From NCBI RefSeq assembly GCF_002775205.1, contig NC_036458.1, forward strand, positions 4,308,560 to 4,372,559: a stretch of DNA of 64,000 nt, read 5' to 3'. The notes beneath the pieces are model-generated. The model did no database searches. It saw nothing but the letters and a program-made list of their open reading frames with translations, and was not told the DNA's origin. Source of the DNA: Xiphophorus maculatus. Its lineage: Eukaryota; Chordata; Actinopteri; Cyprinodontiformes; Poeciliidae. This document shows positions 1 to 11,900 of the stretch, in pieces (position 1 is the stretch's first letter; every line of letters starts with the position of its first letter). Both the position numbers and the translations under genes were made by a program.

Positions 1-3000
1 CCACAAATCTAAAAATCCCAACAAGATGAAAGAAATTTTTAACTCAGACAAGTTTAAAAATATAGATTTAAGTTTATTGCACAATCGTTGCTGGAGACTG
101 AGGAGTCTGAGAGCCTGTCTGTTACACAGGACGCTAACGCTGGACAGACATGAGGACAGCAGTGTCTATTTAAAGCACACAGACCTAACGAGGCGCCGTG
201 GGATTCATCCCGTCAGCGCCACATCCGGGTATTTATGCAGGTTTCATGCTTGCACGGGTTCAGCTGGACAGTTCATACATGATCATGGAAGGTATGGAGA
301 GCTAAAGAAAAGACCCGCTGCACCGCTCCCGGTGTGACGCAAGTGAATTCAATTCATTTGGCTGAGGTATGGCTTCGGTCGCGCCAGTGTCAGTGCACAG
401 GAGGCTCCACTAGGGGGAGCCAGAGTGGTGGGGAAATGCGGAGACGCTGCAGATGCGACAGAGTTATAACAGACAGACCCTCCTGAAGGCTCCCTTCATC
501 CTAAAACAAAGGGCTTCCCTCGCTGCATGTGCACAGGGCTGTGCAAAAGTTTTAGATCACCTTTCATTTACTTGATATTGTTTGCAAAATTTTTCAAAGT
601 GATTCTGATCAATTTTGGGGGAACAGTGGCGCGCCCATGAAATGTTCATAGGAGTGGCCAATAAAAAAAAGAAAAGAAAGAAATATATATATATACACAA
701 TTTTTTTTGGTGAATTTAAAGTGGATTAATATTATATTGTGACTTTATTCTTGTAATTTTATCATTTTTATTTTCTTAGCAAGGTCCTAATAACCCATCA
801 TAATATATAAATAAAACAAAAAATTATATAAACAAATATATATGTAAATGGAAAAACACGGCTAATAAAAAGATTATATGTATATTGTTGATTTTATAAA
901 TTTCTTATTTATTGTGTTTTACATGTATGTCTTTATTGAACTGATGGCCGCTTTTCTAACATGATTGTTATTTTTCAGGAGGGGGCCATGGCCCCATCAT
1001 GCCTCCACTTGGGGGCGCCACTGTTCATGATTCATTTAGGTCCTCAAAGATTTTTTAGTAGATTTTTTCTGCTTATTTATACTTTTTTTTGTTGTTGAAT
1101 TTAAAGTGGATTCACAAAAAATCTCCTAAAATTGAGTAAAAAAGCAGCTAAAGTTGCTACTTTGCAGCAACATCTAATGAAAAGACTTTTGCACAGCTCT
1201 GCAGACCAGTGTCAAAGTTAGGATCCACAGAATTACAGATATAATAATAATCAGCTTTTAACAATACAGATAATTCATTATAAACAGGTTGTTAAACAGG
1301 CTATCCGGCACCTGTGTTGTTTTAAAAAAACGTGTTTTGTTAGTCGTGTTTTACTTTTTTTCTCTCCATTTAACATTCAGACAAAATAAACAAACACAAG
1401 CCTTCCCACCAAAGGTTTCCCTTCTTCTTGTTACAAGGTTCACAGAGCGAGCAGACTGGACTAACGCTGGCGGGCGGAGCCCCGGTTCGGGTTGCGGCAC
1501 CCTGATCGGCGCATCCTTCGGCTGATAATGCATAGATTGACCGGTGGAAGTCAGGAGGTATCCACTAGCCCACCAGGGAGGTCATTAATGTCTTTCTCGA
1601 GTCTAAAAATGTGGTTACACTTTGAAAGCGGCTCTACATTTAGCATTGAGACAAATTTAAGGATCTTTTCTGTTCTTTACATATATATGAACACAGCTAA
1701 GCGAAACGGTTTTTGATATTTGAAGCACAGCAGTGAAGCCTCATCTGCTTCTGGATTAACCCGCTTCCTTCCTGCACTGTTTGCTCGATTAATCTACATG
1801 TATTTACATCATCTTTTATGATTTTAAAATGTGTTTCCTTCCAATCCAGAGCCCTTTGGAGATTAGCGATCAGTGCAGTAACATCCAGGAGAGACTGAAT
1901 TACGATGATTGGATGATTGGCTAACACTATGAGACATCAGTTTCTGTTTCAGAGCTACGTTCATGCAAAGTTTTAGTTTCATTCAATGGCCAAAATACAT
2001 TAGTTTCTGCGTTTACATCGCAAACTCTACTTACAGCAGGTAATAACCACTATCAGGCTTGCAGAAGTAAAGTCTGGCTGAATTTTTCAGGGCGTAAAGG
2101 AAGCGGGTGGCGTCACGCTCTAAAGTTAGCGTGCGTGACTAATGACTGGGAAATCCTTCTCTCACCTCTGAGTCAGAGCCGACAGGGGAAGCAGGCGGCG
2201 TGCTGAACCCGACCCGGAGAGACGGAGAGCGGCTGGCGAGGGACCGAGGCGACGTCTGCTGCCTACAGACAGACTTCTGGGGCAAAACGCAGCAGCACGA
2301 AAATTTGGGATTAAACGGCTAAATGTTTAAACCAAAAACACAGATTAGATTCTGACAGAGTAGAAGGGATATGCTGAGAAAATAAAGAAATAAAATTACA
2401 AGAAAAAAGTTGTAACATTATGAGAATAAAGGCGTACGAGAAGAAATTCGTCCAAGAATCAAGTTGAAATATTATGAAAACAAAAGTGTACGATAAAAAA
2501 GTCGTAGGAGAATAAAGTTGTAATATTACTCTAATAAAGTTGAATGAGAATAATTTCGTATGAGAATAAAGTCGCAATGTTATCAGAACAAAATTGTACG
2601 AGAAAAAAGGCATACGAGAAGAAATTTGTAATATTGCGAGAATAAAATCAAAATAATTAAAGAATAAAGTTGTCTTATGAGAATAATAATTTTATTCTTT
2701 ACTTTATTTCAACCTTATTCTCATAATAGTATGACTTTATTCTTGTAAAAAAAAAAAGTAGTCTTGTAATTTTATTGATTTTCTCTTAGCCTGGCACTAA
2801 CACCCCGTTGTATTAAACCACGTTTTAAAAGAGCCGAGAGTGAGGAGGTTCATTCCTGTTTACAACAGTCAGGCTGGAAGAATATGCAAATTATAAACAC
2901 ATTAAAGTAGGATAAAATTACCGTTTTCAGTTCTAAAAGAAAGCGCATACATACATACATAAAACATGGCTGGAGTGCATTTACACTAAAGTATAAAGTG

Positions 3001-3329
3001 GTAATTATGTGCCTTTGTAGTGGCAGAAATTACATTAAAACTACATGTAAACATGGACCTACAGCAGTATATAGACAATTTTTATATAATTAGCAACAGT
3101 AAATAAATAAATTTACTTTCACATAAATAAAATCCAAATAAAAACAGTAATAAATAAATAAATCCTGCACTTTTGGCAAATTATTAACTGGCATCTTTTC
3201 ATTTAAGCGCTTTTGGTTGGCACGTCAACGTCCAAATTCAAAAAGTAAACAGAGTTTCTAAAGTCATTTTAGACCAAAAACCTGAAGTTAAATAACTAAT
3301 GAAGTTAATAAATAAATAAGCAGAAATAA
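1..3329. other. No gene recognised, AT-rich repeats
   Basis: Short ORFs only, none resembling a protein. Contains the minisatellite at 2380-2760, a TA-rich stretch at 660-950, and a moderately GC-rich patch at 2150-2290 that could be regulatory. Confidence 0.5.
2380..2760. repeat. AT-rich minisatellite (gagaataaagt-tgtaatatta units)
   Basis: Tandem imperfect units combining gagaataaag, tcgta(c/t)gag and aatattatg. The right end at 2690-2760 switches to the inverted sense (tttattctcataatagtatgactttatt). A similar array is at 22490-22765. Confidence 0.8.
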
Positions 3330-3995
3330 AAACAGAAAAGTGTTCACACCCCTTTACAACCACAAACTTCAATGTGTTTTATTTGGGTTTTATGTGAGAT
3401 ACCAACTCAAAGCTAAGAAGTAGAGGGAAAAATATGCATTTTATAGAAATCTGAAAGGTGTGGCGTGCATTTTTTTTAAAAACCCTTTTACTCAGATACC
3501 CCAAAAGTTTACTTTCATGTCCCTTTAGTAAACAGAGTGTTCCCATTTTTAACTAATCTGAGGAAATTTCATAGAAAATTTGTGAATAAATTTTATAAAT
3601 ACCTAAAATAATAAGACTGGGCATTATTCATCTAGAAGCAGTGAGGACGGGAATGTAGGAACTACAGAGAGTCAATCTGTTGTTGTGTTCATAGATCATA
3701 GAGCCTTTTTGGCCTCAAAACACACCTTCATCATTATAAAACATGGCGGAGGCAGCATAATGCTTTTCTTCAGGAGGGAGCGAGCAAAGGGGGATTAATA
3801 CAAACGTGCCACAGATTTTTATCCTGAATCATTTTGAAAATGACACATTTTTCCTGGTTAATGACATAAAATCCCACTAAAACACATTGCAATCTGTGGT
3901 CGGGATGTGATAAAATGTGAAACAAATTTGTAAACTCATAAATAATTCCTGAATTTAAATGGCACCGAGATACGGCCCAAAACAATCAGATGTTG
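3330..3995. mobile_element. Decayed DNA-transposon remnant (Tc1-like MITE type)
   Basis: Starts with gttcacacccctttacaacc and includes aaacatggcggaggcagcataatgcttttcttc, which resembles the Tc1 transposase KHGGGSIMLWG segment. It ends with cattgcaatctgtggtcggg ... aaatgtgaaacaaatttg. Related scraps are at 10275-10470, 32925-32990 and 42340-42410. No open frame survives. Confidence 0.45.
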
Positions 3996-4264
3996 CTGCT
4001 GTGTGTGAATCAGGAATGAACTCCTCACTCGCGTTTTGTCTTCGTTTGGACGGAAACGAGCAGAAAACCAGAAAATAAACAGAGAGACTCCATATTTAGA
4101 GAGGGAATCCTGCGGCGACCCCATTATGAGCGCTTAGCACAAAAAAAAAATTCAAACGTGAGGGAGTCCGACTGTGTGCTGCGATGCTGATGGGTTGATA
4201 TGGATGTGCTGCATAGGTAGCAACAGTGACATCTGAGAGCAACCGTCGGATATTTAAGATATTA

Positions 4265-5195
4265 TCTCTGACTACCTGAGTTCAGCTGGCTCCCACATCT
4301 TCTTCAAATTAAACAAAAGTTGTGTCAAACGTTTGTGCAGCAAAATTTTCGTTTGAGGCGCTATCATTTTAAATTTATTAATGTTTCCAGAGGTCATCAA
4401 CGGTCAACCAGCCCGTCCATGTCTACAAAATCAAGCAAATTTGGCAATAAACAAATTTACTTTTCTTAATTGTAGAAATTTTTGCTGCACAAATGTAGAA
4501 CAGTTGATTGACACCAAAATAATCAAACAAAAATAAGCTTGACCGTGCTAGTTTGTGCTGATAAAAGTGCTGCTACCCTTTAAAAGATATTAGTAAATGT
4601 TTCCAGAGGTCAAAGGTCAACCAGTAAATCCATATTTACAAAATCAAACAAATTCTGTGTCAATCAGCTGTACTACAAATATTTTAGCAGCACAAACAAC
4701 TTTTGTTTAAATCTGAGAAATTATAGAAACACAAAAAAGTTGCTGCACAAATATCAAAGTTGACTAACACCAAAATAATCAAACAAAATATAGTGTCAAC
4801 CAACTGTGCTACGTTTGTGCTGCAAAAAGTTTTGCTTGTGCTGCTATTATTTTATACATATTGATGTTTCCAGAGGACATCAAATGTCAAGTTCATATTT
4901 ACAAAATCAAACAAGCGTTAGCTGCACAAGCAACTTGTTTTTAATCTTAGAAATTGTAGCGGCACAAACAGAAAATGTTGCTGCACAAACATAGCACAAT
5001 TAATTGACACCAAATCTGCTTGATTTTTAAAATCTGGACAGGTTGGTTGACCTTTGATGACCTACAGAAACATTTATTAATATCTTTAAAGTTTAAAACA
5101 ATAGCGGCACAAACAAAATCTTTTGCTGCACAAATGTTTGAAACCGAGTCCGTTTAGTTTGAAGAAGTCAGGCGGCTGGCAACTTCACTCGGATT
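4265..5195. mobile_element. Fold-back/MITE-like element with about 165-bp inverted ends and internal tandem units
   Basis: The segment at about 4275-4430 (TTCTTCAAATTAAACAAAAG, then TTTGTGCAGCAAAA) is the diverged reverse complement of about 5015-5185 (TTTGCTGCACAAATGTTTG, then TTTAGTTTGAAGAAG). Between them two or three tandem units repeat the phrases gtttccagaggtcaa, accaaaataatcaaac and ttgtgctgc. It contains no coding ORF. It probably belongs to a non-autonomous DNA transposon family. Confidence 0.65.
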
Positions 5196-5284
5196 CACCT
5201 ACTTTTTGACTGTGCAAAAGTTTTAAACCATCCCTCATTTCTTTAAATGTGATTCCAAATAGTCAGATTTTCCTTTTCATCTTT

Positions 5285-5580
5285 TAAAGCACGAATGTCA
5301 AACTCATTTCAACGAATCAGGAATGTTCTCTCAAAGGACCGGCTATGCCAGAAGACCATCAACAAACTACTAAAATATTAAGAAATAACTCTCTCTGCAT
5401 TCAATATAAACTTTGTAAAGTTAAATAATATTGATATCTTTTGACATATTTATAATTTGGTAGCACACAGATAAAAACTGCTGTGATTTAATTGTTAAAA
5501 ATAATATTTAGGCCACATGAAAAGATCTGACGGGCCTGATATGGCCCCCTGGCCTTGGCTTTGACACACGTGCTTTAAAG
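5285..5580. mobile_element. MITE-like element with TGTCAAA ends downstream of paqr4
   Basis: CACGAATGTCAAACTCATTT at the left pairs loosely with GGCTTTGACACACGTGC at the right. The interior phrases ggccacatgaaaagatc and ggcctgatatggccccctggcc fit the widespread vertebrate hAT MITEs with gtgtcaaactc ends. A related decayed copy is at 54140-54400. Confidence 0.5.
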
Positions 5581-5901
5581 ATCAACAGTGATGTGAAAAA
5601 GCAGCAAAAATCTGAAGAAAAAATACTTATCTGTCTGCTTGGAACCAAAATATAGATAAATGAGGGACAACAAGACTTGTGCACAGTAGTGTTGTTGTTC
5701 ATTTTACTGTTTAAATGTTTCTACTTCTCTGTGTCTGAAGTGTTTGTGTGGTTTTGTCCACATTTCTGTGCGTCTTACTTATTCTCTCTGCCTCCTCTAG
5801 GATGGATGAAGATATAAACATTCTGAGTTTAACACATGCAGAGACGCTCAGCCCCCTCAGAGGTCCTTTAACTTCCTGTCCCAGAGGACGGGGGGCTGGG
5901 G

Positions 5902-8900
5902 TCATTCGGAGGGACAGATGTAGCTGTTGATCCACAGCAGGTCGTCCAGGACGCCCCAGTGCAGGTAAAGGATGGAGCCCACCACCAGTACGTGCATGAT
6001 CTGGTGGCTGTTGCACCAGTAGTCAAAGAGGCCCGGCCGGAAGCGCTCCGGGATGCGTGTGATGTTGATGACCCCGCCCAGCACGGCCAACGCGTCCATC
6101 ATGAGGAAGTGGCGTAGCGAGGTGGGGCTGCCGCTGCCCACGCCCACGCCGCGCAGCAGGAAGAAGGAGAAGCGGAACACGGCCTGCCAGGCGAAGGAGC
6201 GCAGCCGGCGCACGCTGCTGCGGGCCGTGACTGCGCAGTAGATGGCGTGTGTGGACAGCAGGATGTAGACGAGCAGCGACACGGTGCGGATGAAGGGGTA
6301 GCACCACAGCGTGATGTAGACGATGGGGAGCGCCCCTGAGGAGGAAAGACCAACAAAGTCACAAAGGTGGGGAGGAACTAGTTACATTTACTTGAGTAAC
6401 TTTTTGGAGTATTTTCACTTCACTGTATTTTTTACTTTTACTTGAGTAACTTCATCGCTACTCAAACTTGAGTAAAATTTCTGGAAACTCTGCCTACTGA
6501 GAGTAACTTCATTGATTAAAGAATAAGCTTGTTGTAAAGGTGATGCTTAACTGAACAGGTTAGGATCAGATTATGGTCTATTCAAATCATGTTCATTACA
6601 TTTCTTTGCACAAAACCATTCTTAGATACTAAGATGTTAGCCTAGTCAGTTCAAAATTAGCTGATTTACAGCATAATGTCACTTTAAATCCAAATAAGAC
6701 GCTGCTGGCCTCGATCCCCCCAACTCAACGTTTCCACTTGAAAATAGCTGCAATTACAGAACTTTGAAAAGCAGAAGTGGAGCCTCCTACACAACCAACA
6801 AGAATGCATAAAGTAGTTTCTGGATGGTAAGTCAACAACAAAACAAAAATTATTTTCCAGCAGCCATTGCGCAGCGCATACAGCAGTAAAACCAGCTTGG
6901 GTTGCTAGGTAACGGCACAGTACTCGTTGAATGTGACTCAACAATCGAGAGGTTATTGAAATGGCTCATTTTCCAGACACCAAAAAACAAGAAGTTATTG
7001 TCAAAAAAAACAAACAAACACTTGAGAACCCAATAGAAGAACAAAAACATGCAAAGTGTGAATTTTGCATAAAAAATGCTGGTGCAGTTATAAGTTTTTT
7101 TGGGGGTGTCTCTAGTATTCGGATTTTAGATATTCACGGACGGCTGTCTTCCCCTGAGAATACCCGGGTTCATGGTACTCTCCAAGTATTTTAGAATCTC
7201 AGCCATCTACCAGTAAAGTCAGGAGTGACATCCAGCATAGTAAAGGTCACTGGATTGAGTAAATATTTTACAAACTATAGATCCTTGAGTGCAAAGGAGT
7301 GGGAAATACAGCATCTTGTAATTTATTTAAGTTCAGTGTAAACACAGAGAAATAGTAAGAATAGTTGTATCTTTTCAAGGTGCATTCACACCAGCGCTCT
7401 AACTCATTGGTCTAGAAAATCAGGTTCTTTTGGGAAGGTGTGAACGTTTTGTTGTTATTTTACCATTTTCTCCACTGTTTGTTCAATAAAAGCATCAAAA
7501 GATTTCAATAAATTTGAAAACATGATTAAATGCAGTTGCTGTGTGCAGTTTAATGATATAAATTAAGCTTCTTCATGTGATTGGTGTCCCAAAGAAGCGT
7601 GTTTCAAATGGGAATGTTTTTCAAGAGCAGCATTTGTGTTTGTGGGGCTATAATTGCTGTGACACACAGTCCCAGCCATACACTTGCCTAAAAAATAAGT
7701 AATAAATCATTCTTACCTTCCCTTTTATCATCACAACAGTACCACAAAATATTGTGATAAAACTTTAAGTTAGTGTAACTGTACGCTCAGTCCATTTACC
7801 ACATATAAACTAATATCCATTTATCCAAAGTCTTACAATTTAATTAGAAAAAATGCAGTTAAGTGCTTTTGTTTTACTGTCATCGAGTTCAAACGTGGTC
7901 CACATTTTATATCTGTGCTCAGCAATTTTAAACAATAAAATGTCGGACATAAATTATTAATGCATTGGAATCGGTACATGTAATGCATAGGAATCGATTC
8001 CCATTTTCCGGCGTGTACACACGCATAAAAAATACATTAATAATAAAACTCCATTCAGTTTTATCACAACACGATAATGCAGAGATCACTAATCATCTAA
8101 GACGTTGGCTACTGGCCTCTACAAGCACTGCTGAAGGCAGTGAAATCAATACAGCCACACCTCCAGGCAAACAGCAGCATGGTAAGTCATCAGGAGTCAA
8201 TAAAGCAACATTAAACCCTGAAAGCAAACACAGCAGCAATAAAAGAACGGCAGCTGATGAAACGCCTGGGTGGAGGCTTACCCAGCGTGTTGATCATGCA
8301 GATTCCACAGACGTCCAGCTTCAGCAGGGTGTGGTAGACGGGCTCCCCGCCCTCGTGGTTCATGAACAGGTGGTAGACCACGGAGCCCAGCTGCGGCGAC
8401 AGGCAGGCCAGGAAGTGCACCACGCCCAGCCAGGTGACGCTGATCTGAGACCAGGGGATGTTGAGCGGGAGCAGCACCAGGAAGCAAACCAAAGGGATGC
8501 CTGGAAAAAAACAGAAACACCTTATAGAAAAGCTCAGATCAACGTAACACTTGTAGCTAGGGCTGAAAGCGATTAATCGGATTCATTATGATTAATCAAT
8601 AAAATTTAAAAAAATCGTCAACTAATTTAGTACTCGATTAATCGCTGACTGACGTTAAAAATGCTATTTGATGGACAAAACAAAAGTTGTACAAAAAATA
8701 CATACGTTTGAAAATAAGTTTTTAAAAAGACAGAAAATCTTTTATTAAGCACCTTTAGCAATGAGCTAACGCAAAAAAATTATCAATTAATGTACAAATA
8801 ACCATGAATGCTTTGGCAATAAAATGTTTCTTATTTAAAATAAGGAATTGCATGAATTATTAATTTATTTGTATATTTTAATGTATTTCTAATATCGTAT

Positions 8901-11900
8901 AAAAAGGTTTTAGATGGTTAAATAAAAAAATCTGAGCCAATTTTTTATCCGATTAATCGTCTGAATAACTGATAACTAAAATAATCTTTAGTTGAAACAT
9001 CCACAAACATACCAGGAAGTAGGGCTACGACTATAATTTAGTAACTGATTAATCTGCAGATTATTCTGACGATTTATTGATTAATCAGTTTTTTAAAAAT
9101 TGGGATTCATTTAAACAATATTGGATATACATTAAAAGATGACAGTAAACAAATAATTCAGTTTCTCTTTTAATTAAGAAAATAAACATTTCATAACATA
9201 GCATTCCTTTAGTAAATCTGAAATGGGTGAAGCTAAAACTGCGTACATTTTGGCTAAACATATTTACAGACAAAGATGTTTTAATCTTAAATGTAAGAAC
9301 CTGTTTTTTTGCACATTTTTTTTCAATCAATCAAAATCAAAATCAATTTGTTGTTCGTCTGAATACTTCAGTTAATGATTAATCTGTTACTAAATTAGTT
9401 GTTTATTATTTCAACAAAAGATTAATCCAATTAATTGTTTCAGCCGTACTTTAAAAAATACCTTCTCAAGAACAAAATCCTGCTGTATGTTTTACGAATG
9501 AGGTGAAATGTGGTGGAGGACTGGCACCAGAAGAATCCACTCAAAAAAAAAACACAGCAGCTCTGACAAAAACAAATTAAGGTGTCATGTTTGCTGTGAT
9601 GGATTATCTGGCTCAGGACTTTGGGACGCTGTTTCTGGAAGCAAACAGGAACGATTCGGGATCTGCTGAGCGAATGCACACAGCAGCAAGAAGAGCCGAA
9701 GAGGGAAACGTATCAGTGCTCCCTCCTGAGGGAAAAACAGTGAGAGCTCATTCTAACGCAGCCAAAGGCGATTCTGCTACTTACACAGGTTGGCAGAAAA
9801 AGACCCTGAAACATGGACTAAAATACAAATAAATATCACAACTGGATTCTCAGAGGACATTTAAGCAATTTCTTCATTTTTTTTCTCTGAAGAGTTTTTG
9901 CGGCGCTAGTGGCTTGTATTTTTTGCGACAGTAGGCAGACAGGAAAGAAGGCGAGGAAGACATGCGGCAAAGGTCGCCGGGACCGGGAGTCGAACCCACA
10001 ACGTCCACGTCGAGGACTAAGGCCTCCACACGTGGGGCGTGCTGTGGTGGCGCAGGGGGTTAGCACGGCCCATTTAAGCAATTTTTGACATATTTTGGTT
10101 AAATTTGAAATGAAAACTGTACAACCTACAGAGAAGTATCGATACAAATAACAATCACAATCTGCTATTTATTTTATTGACATTTTTTGTGACAAGTCAA
10201 CAAAAAGTGTTTTTATGTAATGTCTCAAAAGCAACAAAATTGGATGGAAAGCGTCTTTGAACAATAATTTTAAAATCTTATCATTGATAATCCATTGGAT
10301 TTATGTCTAGACTTTGACTAGGCTATTCTCCTCTAACCAACCCCTCCAATTGTAGCTGCATGCTTAACATCAAGAATGAAGTATTTCTCTGTCTCTAATA
10401 GGTTTTCTACCAGTTTCCTCACAGCATGATGCTGCCACTACCATCTTTCACCATTCCACAGACTTACTGACGCTTGTGGTGGGAACACTTCAATTAATCC
10501 ACTAATGAACTAATAGCAAAGCTAACTTTTCAGCATTTTTGCTAGCTTTTAAACCATTTAGCACACTTAGCTTTCATAGAGCAAAATTACTTTCTAAATT
10601 TTCAGTTAAACACAGTTTGACATTTGTCTTGATGTTTTGGTTGTCGACTGATAAGAATTCTTCAAGTAGCTAGACGTTTATATTCATGCTCTTATTTTGA
10701 AGTCTGTTTATGCAGCAATTCCATTTCCTGTACAGAAGGTTTTTTTAAAAAAAACTTGACTGAGCAAGTGGCAAGTATAGAAGAAATGAACAAATGAGGT
10801 GTAGATATATAGAAAAATATATATCTTACTATATGCCACTGACACCTGGTGGGTGTCAACATGGCTGAAATTAGCACTTCATCATTAGCTTCCACTAACT
10901 TTCTATGCTGGTATAGAACTTTAGCAGAACTAACATTTATAATTAGTGCTTTAGAGTTACCACCACTGCTGACATTAAATTACACACAGATGGACTCTAT
11001 TAAATTCTAATGAACATTTAACAGTGGAACTGGAAGACATTTTAAATATCCAAAACAAATCAACAAAAACAACAGAAACAAATAAAATGAATTATGAAGA
11101 CTTTGTAAATAAAGTTTTCCTTCAGAAAATTGCTATTAGAGACAAAAGAACCAGATTAAAGACTTCTGTCGTCCAGTTTTTTATTGCTTATTGTGAAAGG
11201 CCCAAAATTTCTGAGAAATCCACCGTGGCTGTCATGTGACTAAATGTAAATAAAGTGCTTTGAATAGCTTTGCAAGGCAGAGTCCCACCTGCTTCTCTCT
11301 GTTTGTGCTCACTCTGCCCGTTTCAAAGTCGAGGCATTCGTCCTGAGCAGGTGATACAGTGAACGCCGGCCACTGTAACATCTATTTTAGGTGCGTTATC
11401 TCCTCCCTTCCCCCTCCAGTTCGCCGGAGCAACCGAACTCAGGCGTGGACGGCGCGGTGAGGAACTCCTCTGAACGCCTGCAGCATGAAACGTGTCTGCG
11501 ACCCGAGCCGAGGGCAGGAGGTTTCCAGTTCGCATGCAGAGCAGCTAGTTAGAAACCTCCAGGCCGCGAATGTTCTGTGATTACTGCGAATGAGGCGTCT
11601 CTTTATGATACAGCCGCCGTTTAATCTGTGACGCCGGAACGCCACCAGCTGATGACCTTCAGAGTCAGGAAGCTGGTTCAGTTTAAGCCGGCGAGCGCGG
11701 AGATGATGAGCTGATGGGAAAGCGACAAGAGACGCTGCTTAAGAGTTATTGGCTCCTTATGGCGCGACACTGAGAACTATAACAGATGGACAAAAAGACG
11801 AGACACGGCTGCAGAGATTAACACATTACTGAAATTAAACTAAAAAAAGAGGAGCATATTGTGCAACTGTGACATATACACTGCAAAAACAAAATCGTAC

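Noticed and set aside
7965-8576. 203-codon plus-strand ORF
   Set aside because: It lies antisense to paqr4 exon 2 and extends into intron sequence; no similarity to any family.
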